From contig NZ_CP049780.1 of assembly GCF_011193355.1 (NCBI RefSeq), positions 1,533,582 through 1,597,581 of the forward strand: a stretch of 64,000 nt of DNA, written 5' to 3'. Within the stretch, counting starts at the first letter, position 1, and each line of letters starts with the position of its first letter. The notes beneath the pieces were generated by a model, which had not been told where the DNA came from, searched no databases, and worked only from the letters and a program-made list of their open reading frames with translations. The DNA is from Streptomyces sp. JB150 (lineage in GTDB: Bacteria; Actinomycetota; Actinomycetes; Streptomycetales; Streptomycetaceae). Both the position numbers and the translations under genes were made by a program. Positions 19,302-28,060 of this stretch are shown in pieces.

Positions 19302-20852
19302 TCAGACGGTGGCGGGTGCTTCCTCGGCGGCGTCGGCGTCGTCGCCGGCGCCGCCGTCGTCCGTGCGCTCGGCCGCGTCCTCCAGGACGATCCGGCCGAT
19401 GATCTCGTAGCGTTCCGGCTTGCGGGCCCGCAGATACAGCCCGAGCCCGAGGCCGCCGAAGAAGACCAGCCCGACGATCCACGGGATGGCCCGGAAGAGC
19501 AGGGAGCCGGCCGCCGTCCCGGCCGCGGTGTCCAGGTTGGCCACCAGCAGCCCCACGACGGCGATCATGCCGATGCCGCCGAGCAGCGGGGCGGTGAGGG
19601 TGCGGAACCAGTGCCGGTCCTCGGGGTGGTTGCGGCGGAAGTAGCCGATGACCGCGAACGAGCACAGGGTCTGCACGATGAGGATCGCCATCGTGCCGAG
19701 GATCGCGAGCAGGGTGTACAGGTGGATGTACGGGTCCTGCCCGGTCGCCCAGAACGCGCCGACCAGCGCCACCGCGATGACCGACTGCGCGAAGGAGGCG
19801 ACGTACGGCGAACCGTGGCGGACGTGGGTGCGGCCGAGCGCCGGGTGCAGGAAGCCCTCGCGACCGATGGCGTAGAGGTAGCGGGCCGCGCACTGGTGGA
19901 AGGCCATGCCGCAGGCGAAGGACCCGGTGATCAGCAGCCACTGGAAGGCGTCGACCGCCCAGGCGCCGATGTAGGCGTGCGCCGGGTCGAAGAACAGGTC
20001 GAGCGGGCTCGTGCCGGAGGAGACCTCGACCGAGCCCTTCAGCCCGTTGCCGGCGATGGTCATCCAGGAGACGTAGATGTAGAACAGGCCGACGCCGACC
20101 ACGGAGATCAGGGTGGCGCGGGGGATGACGCGCTTGGGGTCGCGGGACTCCTCGCCGTACATCGCCGTCGACTCGAAGCCGACCCACGACCAGAAGGCGA
20201 AGAACAGGCCGAGTCCGGCGGAGGTCCCGGTGAAGGCGTTCGCCGGGTTGACCGGCTCGACGGGGATGCCGTCGGGGCCGCCGCCCTTGAGGAGGACCGC
20301 GGTGGCGACCGCGAAGAGCACGGCGATCTCGGCGACCAGCATCACGCCGAGCGCCTTCGCCGTCAGGTTGATGTCGAAGTACGACAGCACGGCCGTCACC
20401 AGCAGCATCGCCGCGGCGTACACGATCCACGGCAGGTCGAGGCCGAGCTGGTCCTCGACGGTGGTCTGCGCGAAGTAGGAGAAGACCCCGACGATGGACG
20501 CCTCGAAGACGATGTACGCGAGCACCGCGAGCATCCCGGAAGCCATGCCGGTGATGCGGCCCAGGCCGTGCGAGATGTAGCCGTAGAAGGCGCCCGCGGC
20601 GGTGATCCGGCGGGCCATGGCGACATAGCCGACGGAGAACACCGTCAGGACCAGGGTGGCGAAGAGGTAGCCGGCCGGCGCGCCCGTGCCGTTGCCGAAG
20701 CCGACCGCGATGGGCAGGTTGCCGGTCATCGCGGTGATCGGCGCGGCGGTCGCCACCGCCATGAACACCACGCCCACCAGGCCCACGGAGTTCGCCTTCA
20801 GCCGGTGTACCTCGCGTGTGGGTGTGTGCTCCAGCGTGGGTGTTTCTGCCAT
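19302..20852 (-). CDS. APC-family amino acid/amine permease
   Basis: A 516-residue transporter with about 12 predicted membrane segments of the amino acid-polyamine-organocation family. The first helix reads VGLVGVVFMAVATAAPITAM, and the conserved loop GYGEESRDPKRVIPRA is present in the form MYGEESRDPKRVIPRAT. The C-terminal tail is acidic and alanine-rich. The start is the ATG at 20852 with AGAGGGG upstream. It heads an apparent two-gene unit with the amine oxidase and is divergent from a PucR-type regulator, which probably controls it. Confidence 0.9.
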   Translation of the reverse strand: MAETPTLEHTPTREVHRLKANSVGLVGVVFMAVATAAPITAMTGNLPIAVGFGNGTGAPAGYLFATLVLTVFSVGYVAMARRITAAGAFYGYISHGLGRITGMASGMLAVLAYIVFEASIVGVFSYFAQTTVEDQLGLDLPWIVYAAAMLLVTAVLSYFDINLTAKALGVMLVAEIAVLFAVATAVLLKGGGPDGIPVEPVNPANAFTGTSAGLGLFFAFWSWVGFESTAMYGEESRDPKRVIPRATLISVVGVGLFYIYVSWMTIAGNGLKGSVEVSSGTSPLDLFFDPAHAYIGAWAVDAFQWLLITGSFACGMAFHQCAARYLYAIGREGFLHPALGRTHVRHGSPYVASFAQSVIAVALVGAFWATGQDPYIHLYTLLAILGTMAILIVQTLCSFAVIGYFRRNHPEDRHWFRTLTAPLLGGIGMIAVVGLLVANLDTAAGTAAGSLLFRAIPWIVGLVFFGGLGLGLYLRARKPERYEIIGRIVLEDAAERTDDGGAGDDADAAEEAPATV

Positions 20853-20914
20853 TCCCGCCCCTCTCACAGAACCGTGACAACGAAATCCGTAGTTCGCTCG
20901 GCCGTTCCCCTGCG

Positions 20915-20994
20915 AATGCGTCAGTGTTGCGGCGGAGTGACGCACACCACAACAGACAGGCGGTCTCACAATCCGGCGCCGGGGGCGACGCATT
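20915..20994. promoter_or_regulatory. Candidate PucR-type operator: three TGCGTC half-sites
   Basis: In the divergent permease/regulator gap, TGCGTCA (20917-20923) faces TGACGCA (20938-20944) across 14 bases. A further GACGCATT (20987-20994) is the exact reverse complement of AATGCGTC (20915-20922). Repeated half-sites in a divergent promoter suggest binding by the adjacent regulator. Confidence 0.45.
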
Positions 20995-21075
20995 GTCGTG
21001 CCGCGGCGCCCGGTGATCGTCGCCGTAACCGTCCGGAGATGTCGCCGGAACACGCGCGCCGGTAGCGTCCGCTGC

Positions 21076-22776
21076 ATGGACAGCCGTACGGACCGACGAT
21101 TCGACAGCCAGGACGCCGGCATCACCGTGCAGCGGGCCCTGGAGCTGCCGGGCCTGCGCAGCGGCCTGCCCGAGGTGCTGGCAGGCGGGGACCGGTTGCA
21201 GCGCACCGTGCGCTGGGTGCACGCGGGCGAGGTACCGAACATCGCCTCCCTGCTCAAGGGCGGCGAACTGCTGCTGACCACGGGCTACGGCCTCGGCACC
21301 CGCCCCGCCGAACAGCGCGCCTTCGTCCGCACCCTCGCCGAGCGCGGCATCGCCGCCCTGGTGGTCGAGCTGGGCCCGCGCTTCACCCGGCTGCCCGCCG
21401 CCCTCGTCGACACCGCCCGCGCGGCCGGTCTGCCGCTGGTCCAGCTGCACCGCGAGGTGCCGTTCGTGACGGTCACCGAGGAGATCCACACCGAGATCGT
21501 CAACGGCCACTACGCCCTGCTCCAGCGCGCCGAGGAGGTGCACCGCCGCTGCACCGAGGCGCTGCTCGGCGGGGGCGGGATCCCCCAGGTCCTCGGCATC
21601 CTCGCCGACTTCGGCGCCAATCCGGTGTTCCTGGAGACCTTCGACGGGCAGCTGCTGTACGCGGCGGGCGCCGGGCCCGAGGGCGCCGACCCGCTCCAGG
21701 TGTGGGAGGGCCTGCGCGGCCCGCACAAGGACGCCCCGCCGCCCGCCGGTTCGGTCCTCGTGGACGTGCCGGGCGGCGGCCCCGGCGCGGGCTCGGTCCG
21801 CGCCCGCCTGGTGCTGCTGCCGGTGCGGGGCCCGCTCGCGCCCGTGCACCGGATCGCCGCCGAGCGGGCCGCGGGCATCCTCGCCGTCGTGCTGATGCAG
21901 GCCCGCCAGGAGGAGGAGCTGGCCGCGCGCGGACGCGGCGACTTCCTCACCGACCTCGCCGAGGGCCGGATCACTCCGGAGGACGCCCCGGCCCAGGCCC
22001 GCGTCCTCGGCTTCAAGCCGGGCGACAGCCCGCTGCTGCCGGTGGTGATGCGGCTCGGCGACACGCTCGCGCCGGCCGGGGGCACCGCCCGCGCGAGCGT
22101 GGCCGAGAGCGGGGGAGGCTGGGCGGTCCTCGCCCGCGCGGTCGCCGAGGAGCTGGCGGCGGTGGGCGTACCGGTGCTGCTGGGCGTCCGGCCGGTCGAG
22201 GGCCGGGTGCCCCTGCTGCTGGGACTGCGCTCGGAGTCGGAGCGCGCGGCCGTCGCCGACCGGGTCGCCGCGGCGCTGCGCGCGGGCGTGGAACGGGCCG
22301 GGATCCAGCGGCCGGGCGCGCCGCCGCCCGTGGTGGTGGTCGGGGTCGCGGGCGGCTGGGCCGCGGCCTCCGCCGGGCTGCGGCACGCGGCGGAGACCGC
22401 CACCGCGGCACAGGGCCTGAGCGACCGCCCCTGGTACGACGCCCGGCGCCTCGACATCGACCTGCTGCTGTGGCGGCTGCGCGACCACCCCGACCTGGCC
22501 GCCTTCGTGGACCGGGCCATCGGGCCCGTCCGCGACCACGACCGCCGCTCCCGTCCTCCGCTGCTGCCCACCCTGGAGACCTACCTGGCCCATGCCGGCC
22601 GCAAGGCGGAGACGGCCCGCGAACTGCACCTGAACCGTCAGACCCTCTACAACCGCCTGGCCCGCATCGGCGAACTCCTGGGCACCGACCTGGACGACCC
22701 CCAGGCGGTCCTGGCCCTCTCCCTGGCCCTGCGCGCCCGCCGGCACGTGGGCCGGGCGTCACCGCGGGCCGGCTGA
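21076..22776 (+). CDS. PucR-family transcriptional regulator
   Basis: A 566-residue regulator. The N-terminal PucR purine-catabolism-like domain spans about 15-130 (ALELPGLRSGLPEVLAGGDRL), with a middle GGDEF-like region. The C-terminal helix-turn-helix of the PucR/CdaR type is at about 495-555 (AETARELHLNRQTLYNRLARI). Members activate catabolic genes in response to the pathway substrate. It is divergent from the permease-amine oxidase pair, its most likely target. The ATG at 21076 is chosen over upstream in-frame starts, which give a leader of arginine-rich nonsense. Confidence 0.9.
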   Translation: MDSRTDRRFDSQDAGITVQRALELPGLRSGLPEVLAGGDRLQRTVRWVHAGEVPNIASLLKGGELLLTTGYGLGTRPAEQRAFVRTLAERGIAALVVELGPRFTRLPAALVDTARAAGLPLVQLHREVPFVTVTEEIHTEIVNGHYALLQRAEEVHRRCTEALLGGGGIPQVLGILADFGANPVFLETFDGQLLYAAGAGPEGADPLQVWEGLRGPHKDAPPPAGSVLVDVPGGGPGAGSVRARLVLLPVRGPLAPVHRIAAERAAGILAVVLMQARQEEELAARGRGDFLTDLAEGRITPEDAPAQARVLGFKPGDSPLLPVVMRLGDTLAPAGGTARASVAESGGGWAVLARAVAEELAAVGVPVLLGVRPVEGRVPLLLGLRSESERAAVADRVAAALRAGVERAGIQRPGAPPPVVVVGVAGGWAAASAGLRHAAETATAAQGLSDRPWYDARRLDIDLLLWRLRDHPDLAAFVDRAIGPVRDHDRRSRPPLLPTLETYLAHAGRKAETARELHLNRQTLYNRLARIGELLGTDLDDPQAVLALSLALRARRHVGRASPRAG

Positions 22777-22922
22777 GCGGCCCCGCTCCGACGGGCCGCC
22801 GCCCGTGCTCGGCGGCCTCGGCCCGCCAACGGCCCCGGCGCGCGAGCGGCACCGGCACCCCGCCACCGGGTCACCGTGACGCCGGCCGACTCAGCCCCGC
22901 CCGTCCCGCCCCGTCCGCCCCC

Positions 22923-24059
22923 TCAGAGCAACGGCTGAGGCTGCGTCAACTCGTCGTACACGCTCAGCACCTGGGCGACCGTCTCGTCCTCCGTCGGCCA
23001 GGTCGCCGCCTGGCGTACGCCCCGCTCGCGCAGCACCGCGCGGCGTTCCGGGTCGGCGAGGAGGCGTACGACGGCCGCGGCGAAGGCCTCGGCCTCGCCG
23101 GGCGGGACCAGTTCGGCCGCGTCGCCGACCAGTTCGGGGACGCCGGCGACGGCGGTCGCCACCAGGGGCACGCGCGCGTAGAGGGCCTCCTGGGCGAGCA
23201 GGGACCGCGACTCCCGGCAGCCCGGCAGCAGGGCCAGGTCGGCCGCCCCGAGCAGCGCGCCGACGTCGTTCCGCCGTCCCACGAGCCGCACGGGCAGCCG
23301 CTCGCTGTCGATCCGGCTCTGCAGGCGTGCCCGCAGCGGCCCCTCCCCCGCGACCACGACGACCGGTGCGGGATCCAGCTCCCGCCACGACCGCGCGGCG
23401 TCCAGCAGCAGGTCGTACCCGCGCTGCTGGTCCAGTGCGCCGACGGCGAGCAGCAACGGCCGCCCGATGGCGCCGAGTTCGGCCCGCACCTTGGACCGCT
23501 GCCGGTCCGGGTCGCCGCGCTCGGCGGGCGTCCGCGGGCCCGGCAGGGCGACGGCGGCGAGCCGCGCGTCGCGCGCGCCCGTGCGGCGCGCCCGGTCCAC
23601 GAGGTCCGAGCTGGTGCCGAGCACGACGGCGGCGGCCTTCGCCACCCGCCGCTCCAGGATCCGCAGCAGATGCCCGCGCGCGCCCTCGGCGTGGGCCCGG
23701 TTGTGCCAGGTGACGACCAGGGGGATGCGTTTGCCGCTGAGCGCGAGCGCCGCGCGGAAGGAGGCGTGCAGTCCGTGCGCGTGCACCAGGTCCGCGTCGG
23801 CGCAGGCGGCCCGCAGCGCGGCCACGGAGACGGGGTCGCTGCTGCGCGGCACGTGGACGTGCTCGGCGCCGGCCCCGGTGAAGTCGTAGGCGTGATCGGC
23901 CTCCTCGGGGGCGCACACGGTGACCCGCACGCCCCGCGCGACGAGCCCCGCGGCCAGCGACCGCACATGGGCGCTGCTGCCGGCGTTGCCGCCGCCCAGC
24001 ACCTGCACGGTGCGCAGCGACGACTGGCCGTGCGGTGAGTGGCTGCTCACGGGGGTCAC
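22923..24059 (-). CDS. Glycosyltransferase family 4 protein
   Basis: A 378-residue GT-B fold retaining glycosyltransferase. The N-terminal Rossmann domain begins VQVLGGGNAGSSAHVRSLAAG. The C-terminal donor-binding half carries PLLLAVGALDQQRGYDLLL and an E-x7-E-like segment near ESRSLLAQEALYARVPLVAT. Sugar donor and acceptor are unknown. The start is the GTG at 24059 with AGGAG 9 bases upstream; GTG 24050 is an alternative. A MraY-like enzyme gene is next upstream on the same strand, so the two may act in sequence on a lipid-linked sugar. Confidence 0.87.
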   Translation of the reverse strand: MTPVSSHSPHGQSSLRTVQVLGGGNAGSSAHVRSLAAGLVARGVRVTVCAPEEADHAYDFTGAGAEHVHVPRSSDPVSVAALRAACADADLVHAHGLHASFRAALALSGKRIPLVVTWHNRAHAEGARGHLLRILERRVAKAAAVVLGTSSDLVDRARRTGARDARLAAVALPGPRTPAERGDPDRQRSKVRAELGAIGRPLLLAVGALDQQRGYDLLLDAARSWRELDPAPVVVVAGEGPLRARLQSRIDSERLPVRLVGRRNDVGALLGAADLALLPGCRESRSLLAQEALYARVPLVATAVAGVPELVGDAAELVPPGEAEAFAAAVVRLLADPERRAVLRERGVRQAATWPTEDETVAQVLSVYDELTQPQPLL

Positions 24060-24356
24060 GTGGCCCGGCTCCTGCTTCGGCGTCGATCGGTCACGACGGT
24101 CACGGAGAAACGTACAGAAAGGTCGTGCGGAGGGGGTGTACCGCACGGCGACCTCCCCGTACTCCGCCAAGGATGCCAGTCCGTACGCCCGTTCCGGGAA
24201 CGCCGCACACCCTTGCGCCGCCCGCGCGCAGGGCAACACGACGCCTGACACCCCCCACACGAGTGAACCGGCGAGCCGCGGGAGTGACCTGACGCCCCTC
24301 ACCCGTGACCCGGTCCCCACCGAGCAACCGGCGCCCCGCACATCGGGCCCGGCGGC
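24060..24356. other. Gap between GT4 and MraY-like genes
   Basis: About 297 bases with no credible gene. It probably contains the promoter of the GT4 gene, because the distance argues against simple co-transcription with the upstream gene. No strong hairpin is seen. Confidence 0.45.
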
Positions 24357-25097
24357 TCACCCCCGCGCGCCCGCGAGCGCGCTCACCCGCTCCCCGCACA
24401 CGGCGGCGGCCACCACCGCGCCGGCGTGCGCGGCCAGCCCCACGCGTCCGGTGCCCGCGACCACGGCCGCCCCGAGCGCCGCGCCCAGGGCGTGCGCCCC
24501 GGCGTCGCCGATCATCGCCCGCCGGCCGAGGTCGTCCGGCAGTACGGCGCCCGCGGCCCCCACCGCGGCGGCGGCCAGCTCCGCCGCCGGCCCCTCGCGC
24601 AGCAGCCCCGGCGCCCCGAGGGCGAGTACGGCGCCGGCGGCCCGCCCCGGCCGCACGTCGACGAGGTTCACGGCGTGCGCGGCCCCGGCGATCACCACCC
24701 CCGCCAGCACCTTGTCCACCGGCCGCTCCCTCATCCGCGCCCCCGCGAGCAGCCCGGCGGCACAGATCCCGAACAGCTTGACGGCGCCGCTGGTCACCTC
24801 GCCGTCCCGCAGGGCGGCCAGGTGCGCGCGGAACCCGCGCCGCGGGTCGCCGGGCCCGGCGAAGTCGTCGTACGCCCCGCAGGCCCCCGCGACCGCCACG
24901 GCGACCCCGGCGGCGGGGCGCACCCGCCCGGCCGCGACCGCGGTGGCCAGGGCGGCCGCCGGACCGGCGTACAGCTCGACGGTGCGGCCGGCGAAGTTCT
25001 CGCGCTGCCAGCGGCCGTGGCCGCCGGGGGCGAGGGCGCGCAGGGCGGCGGTGGCGGCGCGGGTGAGGAGACCGGAGATTCCCATCGAGACGATCAT
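24357..25097 (-). CDS. Short MraY/WecA-like polyprenyl-phosphate sugar-1-phosphate transferase
   Basis: A 246-residue, very alanine-rich membrane protein. It keeps three blocks typical of the MraY/WecA superfamily: ACGAYDDFAGPGDPRRG (aspartate pair, about 72-88), AVNLVDVRPGRAAG (about 142-155) and MIGDAGAHALGAALG (about 193-207). It is much shorter than MraY (about 350 residues), so some membrane helices are missing or merged. Relatives occur beside recN in other Gram-positive bacteria. It probably loads a sugar phosphate on a polyprenyl carrier, but substrate and activity are inferred only from the motifs. Confidence 0.75.
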   Translation of the reverse strand: MIVSMGISGLLTRAATAALRALAPGGHGRWQRENFAGRTVELYAGPAAALATAVAAGRVRPAAGVAVAVAGACGAYDDFAGPGDPRRGFRAHLAALRDGEVTSGAVKLFGICAAGLLAGARMRERPVDKVLAGVVIAGAAHAVNLVDVRPGRAAGAVLALGAPGLLREGPAAELAAAAVGAAGAVLPDDLGRRAMIGDAGAHALGAALGAAVVAGTGRVGLAAHAGAVVAAAVCGERVSALAGARG

Positions 25098-25206
25098 CCG
25101 GTCACCCTAAGGGTGTGTCCTCGCCGGTCATGACGGGCTCCCGGCACTGATCCGTAACCGGCCCGATCGACGGGACACCCCGTGGAGGCGGCGAGCGGCC
25201 GGGGGG

Positions 25207-26955
25207 CTACCCGGCGGCGTCCGCGCGGGCCGCCGCCAGCAGCTCCTCCGCGTGCGCCCGGGCGGTCTCGGAGTCCTCCTGCCCGGCCAGCATCCGGGAC
25301 AGCTCCCGGATCCGCTCCTCGCCCTCCAGCACCTTCACCCCGGACCGCGTCACCGACCCGTCGTTCGTCTTCTCCACCAGCAGCTGCCGGTCGGCGAACG
25401 CCGCGACCTGCGGCAGATGCGTCACGACGACCACCTGCGCGGTCTTCGCCAGCCGCGCGAGGCGCCGCCCGATCTCCACCGCGGCCTTGCCGCCGACCCC
25501 GGCGTCCACCTCGTCGAAGAGATAGGTCGGCACCGGATCGGTGCCCGCGAACACGACCTCCACGGCGAGCATCACCCGGGACAGCTCACCTCCGGAGGCG
25601 CCCTTGGCGATGGGCCGCGGCGGCGCCCCCGGATGGGGCGCGAGCAGCAGCTCGACCTCGTCGACACCGCTCGGCCCGTACGCGACGGTCCGCCCGCCGA
25701 CCTCGACGCCCTCGGGGTCCTCGGTCTGCCGGATGGCGAACGACACCCGCGCGTGCGGCATGGCGAGCGAGGCCAGTTCGGCGGTGACCGCCGCGGCGAA
25801 CCGCTCGGCGGCCTCGGTGCGCGCGTCCGTGAGCGCCTGCGCGAGGTCGCCGAGTTCGGCGCGCAGCGCGTCCCGCTCGGCGGTCAGCTCCTCGATGCGC
25901 GTGTCGTCGCCGTCCAGCTCGGTCAGCCGGGCGGCGGCCCGCTCGGCCCAGGCGAGCACGGCGGCGACGTCCTCGCCGTACTTGCGGGTCAGCGCGCCCA
26001 GCGCGGCCCGCCGCTCCTCGACGGCCGCGAGCCGCAGCGGATCGGCGTCCAGGTCGTCGGCGTACCCGGCCAGCTCCCCGGCCACGTCGCCCAGCAGGAT
26101 GCCGATCTCCCCGATCCGCTCGGCGAGCGCCGCCAGCGCCGGGTCGTGCGACCGTACGGCCTCCAGGGCCCGGTGGGCGCCCGCGACCAGCGTCGAGGCG
26201 TCGACCCCCTCGGGGTCCTCCGGATTGCCCGCCAGGGCGGCGTGGGCGGCCGCGGCGGCGGACGCCAGCGCCTCGGCGTGCCCCAGCCGCTCGGCCTCCT
26301 CGGCCAGCTCGGCGTCCTCCCCGGCGCGCGGCTCCACGGCGGCGATCTCGTCGAGGCCGTAGCGCAGCATGTCGGCCTCCTGGGCCCGCTCACGCGCGCG
26401 CGTGGTGATCTCCTCCAGCTCGGCGGAGACGGCCCGCAGCCGCTTGTAGGCCTCGCCGTACTTGGCGAGCGGCACGGCGACCGCGTCCCCGGCGTACCGG
26501 TCGAGCGCCTGGCGCTGCCGGGACTGCTTCAGCAGCCCCTGCTGGTCGGTCTGCCCGTGCACGGCCACCAGCTCGTCGGCCAGCTCCGCCAGCAGCCCCA
26601 CCGGCACGGACCGCCCGCCCAGATGCGCCCGGGACCGTCCTTCGGCGGAGACGGTACGGCTGACCAGCAGCGCCCCGTCGTCGAGCTCGGCCCCGGCCTC
26701 CTCGGCGCGCAGCGCCACGGAGGCGTCGCCGGGCAGCGCGATCCGCCCCTCGACGACCGCTTTCTCGGCCCCGATCCGCACCAACGCCGGGTCCGCCCGT
26801 CCACCGAGCAGCAGGCCCAGGCTGGTGACCACCATGGTCTTGCCCGCGCCCGTCTCACCCGTGACAGCGGTGAACCCGGGCGACAGCTCGACCACGGCGT
26901 CGTCGATGACTCCGAGCGACCGTATCCGCATCTCCTCCAACACGGACAAGACCAT
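25207..26955 (-). CDS. recN: DNA repair protein RecN
   Basis: SMC-like ATPase acting early in double-strand break repair. The protein is 582 residues. The Walker A sequence TGETGAGKT is near residue 34. A central coiled coil rich in Glu/Ala/Arg spans about 150-370. The signature SGGELSRVMLAVEVV and Walker B YLFDEVDAGVGGKAA come before VVVVTHLPQVAAFAD. The ATG at 26955 is used; the next in-frame start, at MRIRSLGV, has GGAGGAG too close. It continues the conserved tlyA-nadK-recN order. Confidence 0.95.
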   Translation of the reverse strand: MVLSVLEEMRIRSLGVIDDAVVELSPGFTAVTGETGAGKTMVVTSLGLLLGGRADPALVRIGAEKAVVEGRIALPGDASVALRAEEAGAELDDGALLVSRTVSAEGRSRAHLGGRSVPVGLLAELADELVAVHGQTDQQGLLKQSRQRQALDRYAGDAVAVPLAKYGEAYKRLRAVSAELEEITTRARERAQEADMLRYGLDEIAAVEPRAGEDAELAEEAERLGHAEALASAAAAAHAALAGNPEDPEGVDASTLVAGAHRALEAVRSHDPALAALAERIGEIGILLGDVAGELAGYADDLDADPLRLAAVEERRAALGALTRKYGEDVAAVLAWAERAAARLTELDGDDTRIEELTAERDALRAELGDLAQALTDARTEAAERFAAAVTAELASLAMPHARVSFAIRQTEDPEGVEVGGRTVAYGPSGVDEVELLLAPHPGAPPRPIAKGASGGELSRVMLAVEVVFAGTDPVPTYLFDEVDAGVGGKAAVEIGRRLARLAKTAQVVVVTHLPQVAAFADRQLLVEKTNDGSVTRSGVKVLEGEERIRELSRMLAGQEDSETARAHAEELLAAARADAAG

Positions 26956-27020
26956 ACGAGGTCTGTGTCCGCGCGTGCGACCGCCCCACCCTTGTCACCC
27001 TCGTGAGCGGCCCCGCCTCG

Positions 27021-27051
27021 GGGGCGCGGGGAGCTGCGCGACCAGCCACGA
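27021..27051 (-). repeat. Dispersed Streptomyces intergenic repeat, copy 1
   Basis: A 31-base sequence containing GCGCGACCAGCCACGA. It is matched in inverted orientation at 40566-40596 with a single difference. This unit is common in Streptomyces intergenic regions. It lies upstream of recN and downstream of nadK. Confidence 0.7.
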
Positions 27052-27107
27052 ACGACCCGCGCCCGCCGGCGGCGAAGAACCACCCTCCCGGATGGCGCCC
27101 GTCGACC

Positions 27108-27169
27108 GGTGCGAAGCCCCGCCAGTGAGGAGCCCCACTGGTGCGAAGCCCCCGCTAGTGAGGAGCCCC
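27108..27169. repeat. 32-bp direct repeat at the nadK 3' end
   Basis: Two near-identical units, starting at about 27108 and 27140, contain GGTGCGAAGCCCC and AGTGAGGAGCCCC. The second supplies the last codons and stop of nadK. Confidence 0.65.
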
Positions 27170-28060
27170 CCGCCACCCCGACACCGGCAACGCGAACTTC
27201 GCGACCAGCCGGTCGGTGAACGAAGCGTGGTGCAGCCGGGCCAGCCGCACCGGCACGGCCCCCCGCCGCACCTCCACCCGTGCGCCCGGCGGCAGCTGGA
27301 CCGTCCGCCGCCCGTCGCACCACAGCACGCCCGGCGTGATGTGCGGCAGCACCTCCACCGCCAGCACCGAGTCCGGCGAGGTCACCAGCGGCTTCGCGAA
27401 CAGCGCGTGCGCGGAGATCGGCACCATCAGCAGCGCCTCCACCTCGGGCCACACCACCGGCCCGCCCGCGGAGAACGCGTACGCCGTGGACCCGGTGGGC
27501 GTGGACAGCACGATCCCGTCGCAGCCGAACCCGGTCACCGGCCGCCCGTCGATCTCGAGCACGACCTCCAGCAGCTTCTCCGCGCCGGCCTTCTGCACGG
27601 CCGCCTCGTTCAGCGCCCAGTCGGTGTGCACGATGTCGCCGTTGCTGTGCACGACGACATCGACGGTCATGCGCTCCTCGACCTCGTACGCCCGCGTCAC
27701 GACCCGGTCGACGACCTTGTCCAGGTCGTCGCGCTCGGCCTCGGCGAGGAACCCGACCCGGCCCAGGTTGACGCCGAGCATCGGCACTCCGGACGCCCGC
27801 GCGAACTCCGCGCCGCGCAGCAGGGTGCCGTCCCCGCCGAGCACGATCAACAGCTCGCACCCGTCGAGGCACTGCGGGGTCGCCTCCTTGACCAGCTGCA
27901 CCTCGTCCGGCAGCGGCAGGTCCCGGGCCTCGTCCTCCAGGACCCGCACCCGGATCCCGGACCGGAGCAGCCCCTTGACCACGAGCTCGGCGCTGCGGAT
28001 GGCCGCCGGCCGCCCGGTGTGGGCCAGCAGGAAAACAGTACGAGCTCGGTTCGATGTCAA
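27155..28060 (-). CDS. nadK: NAD kinase
   Basis: Phosphorylates NAD to NADP. The protein is 301 residues. The signature GGDGTLLRGAEFA is at about 75-87, NLGRVGFLAE follows, and PTGSTAYAFSAGGPVV forms the nucleotide site. The start is a TTG at 28060 that overlaps the tlyA stop (TTGA), with GGAGGGG 5 bases upstream. The last residues are encoded by one copy of a duplicated 32-base unit, so the C-terminus may vary between strains. Confidence 0.95.
   Translation of the reverse strand: MTSNRARTVFLLAHTGRPAAIRSAELVVKGLLRSGIRVRVLEDEARDLPLPDEVQLVKEATPQCLDGCELLIVLGGDGTLLRGAEFARASGVPMLGVNLGRVGFLAEAERDDLDKVVDRVVTRAYEVEERMTVDVVVHSNGDIVHTDWALNEAAVQKAGAEKLLEVVLEIDGRPVTGFGCDGIVLSTPTGSTAYAFSAGGPVVWPEVEALLMVPISAHALFAKPLVTSPDSVLAVEVLPHITPGVLWCDGRRTVQLPPGARVEVRRGAVPVRLARLHHASFTDRLVAKFALPVSGWRGAPH

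Noticed and set aside
17677..22746. A single 1689-codon minus-strand open frame
   Set aside because: Its C-terminal third is the amine oxidase; the rest is antisense of the PucR gene and the wrong frame of the permease gene, kept open by GC bias.
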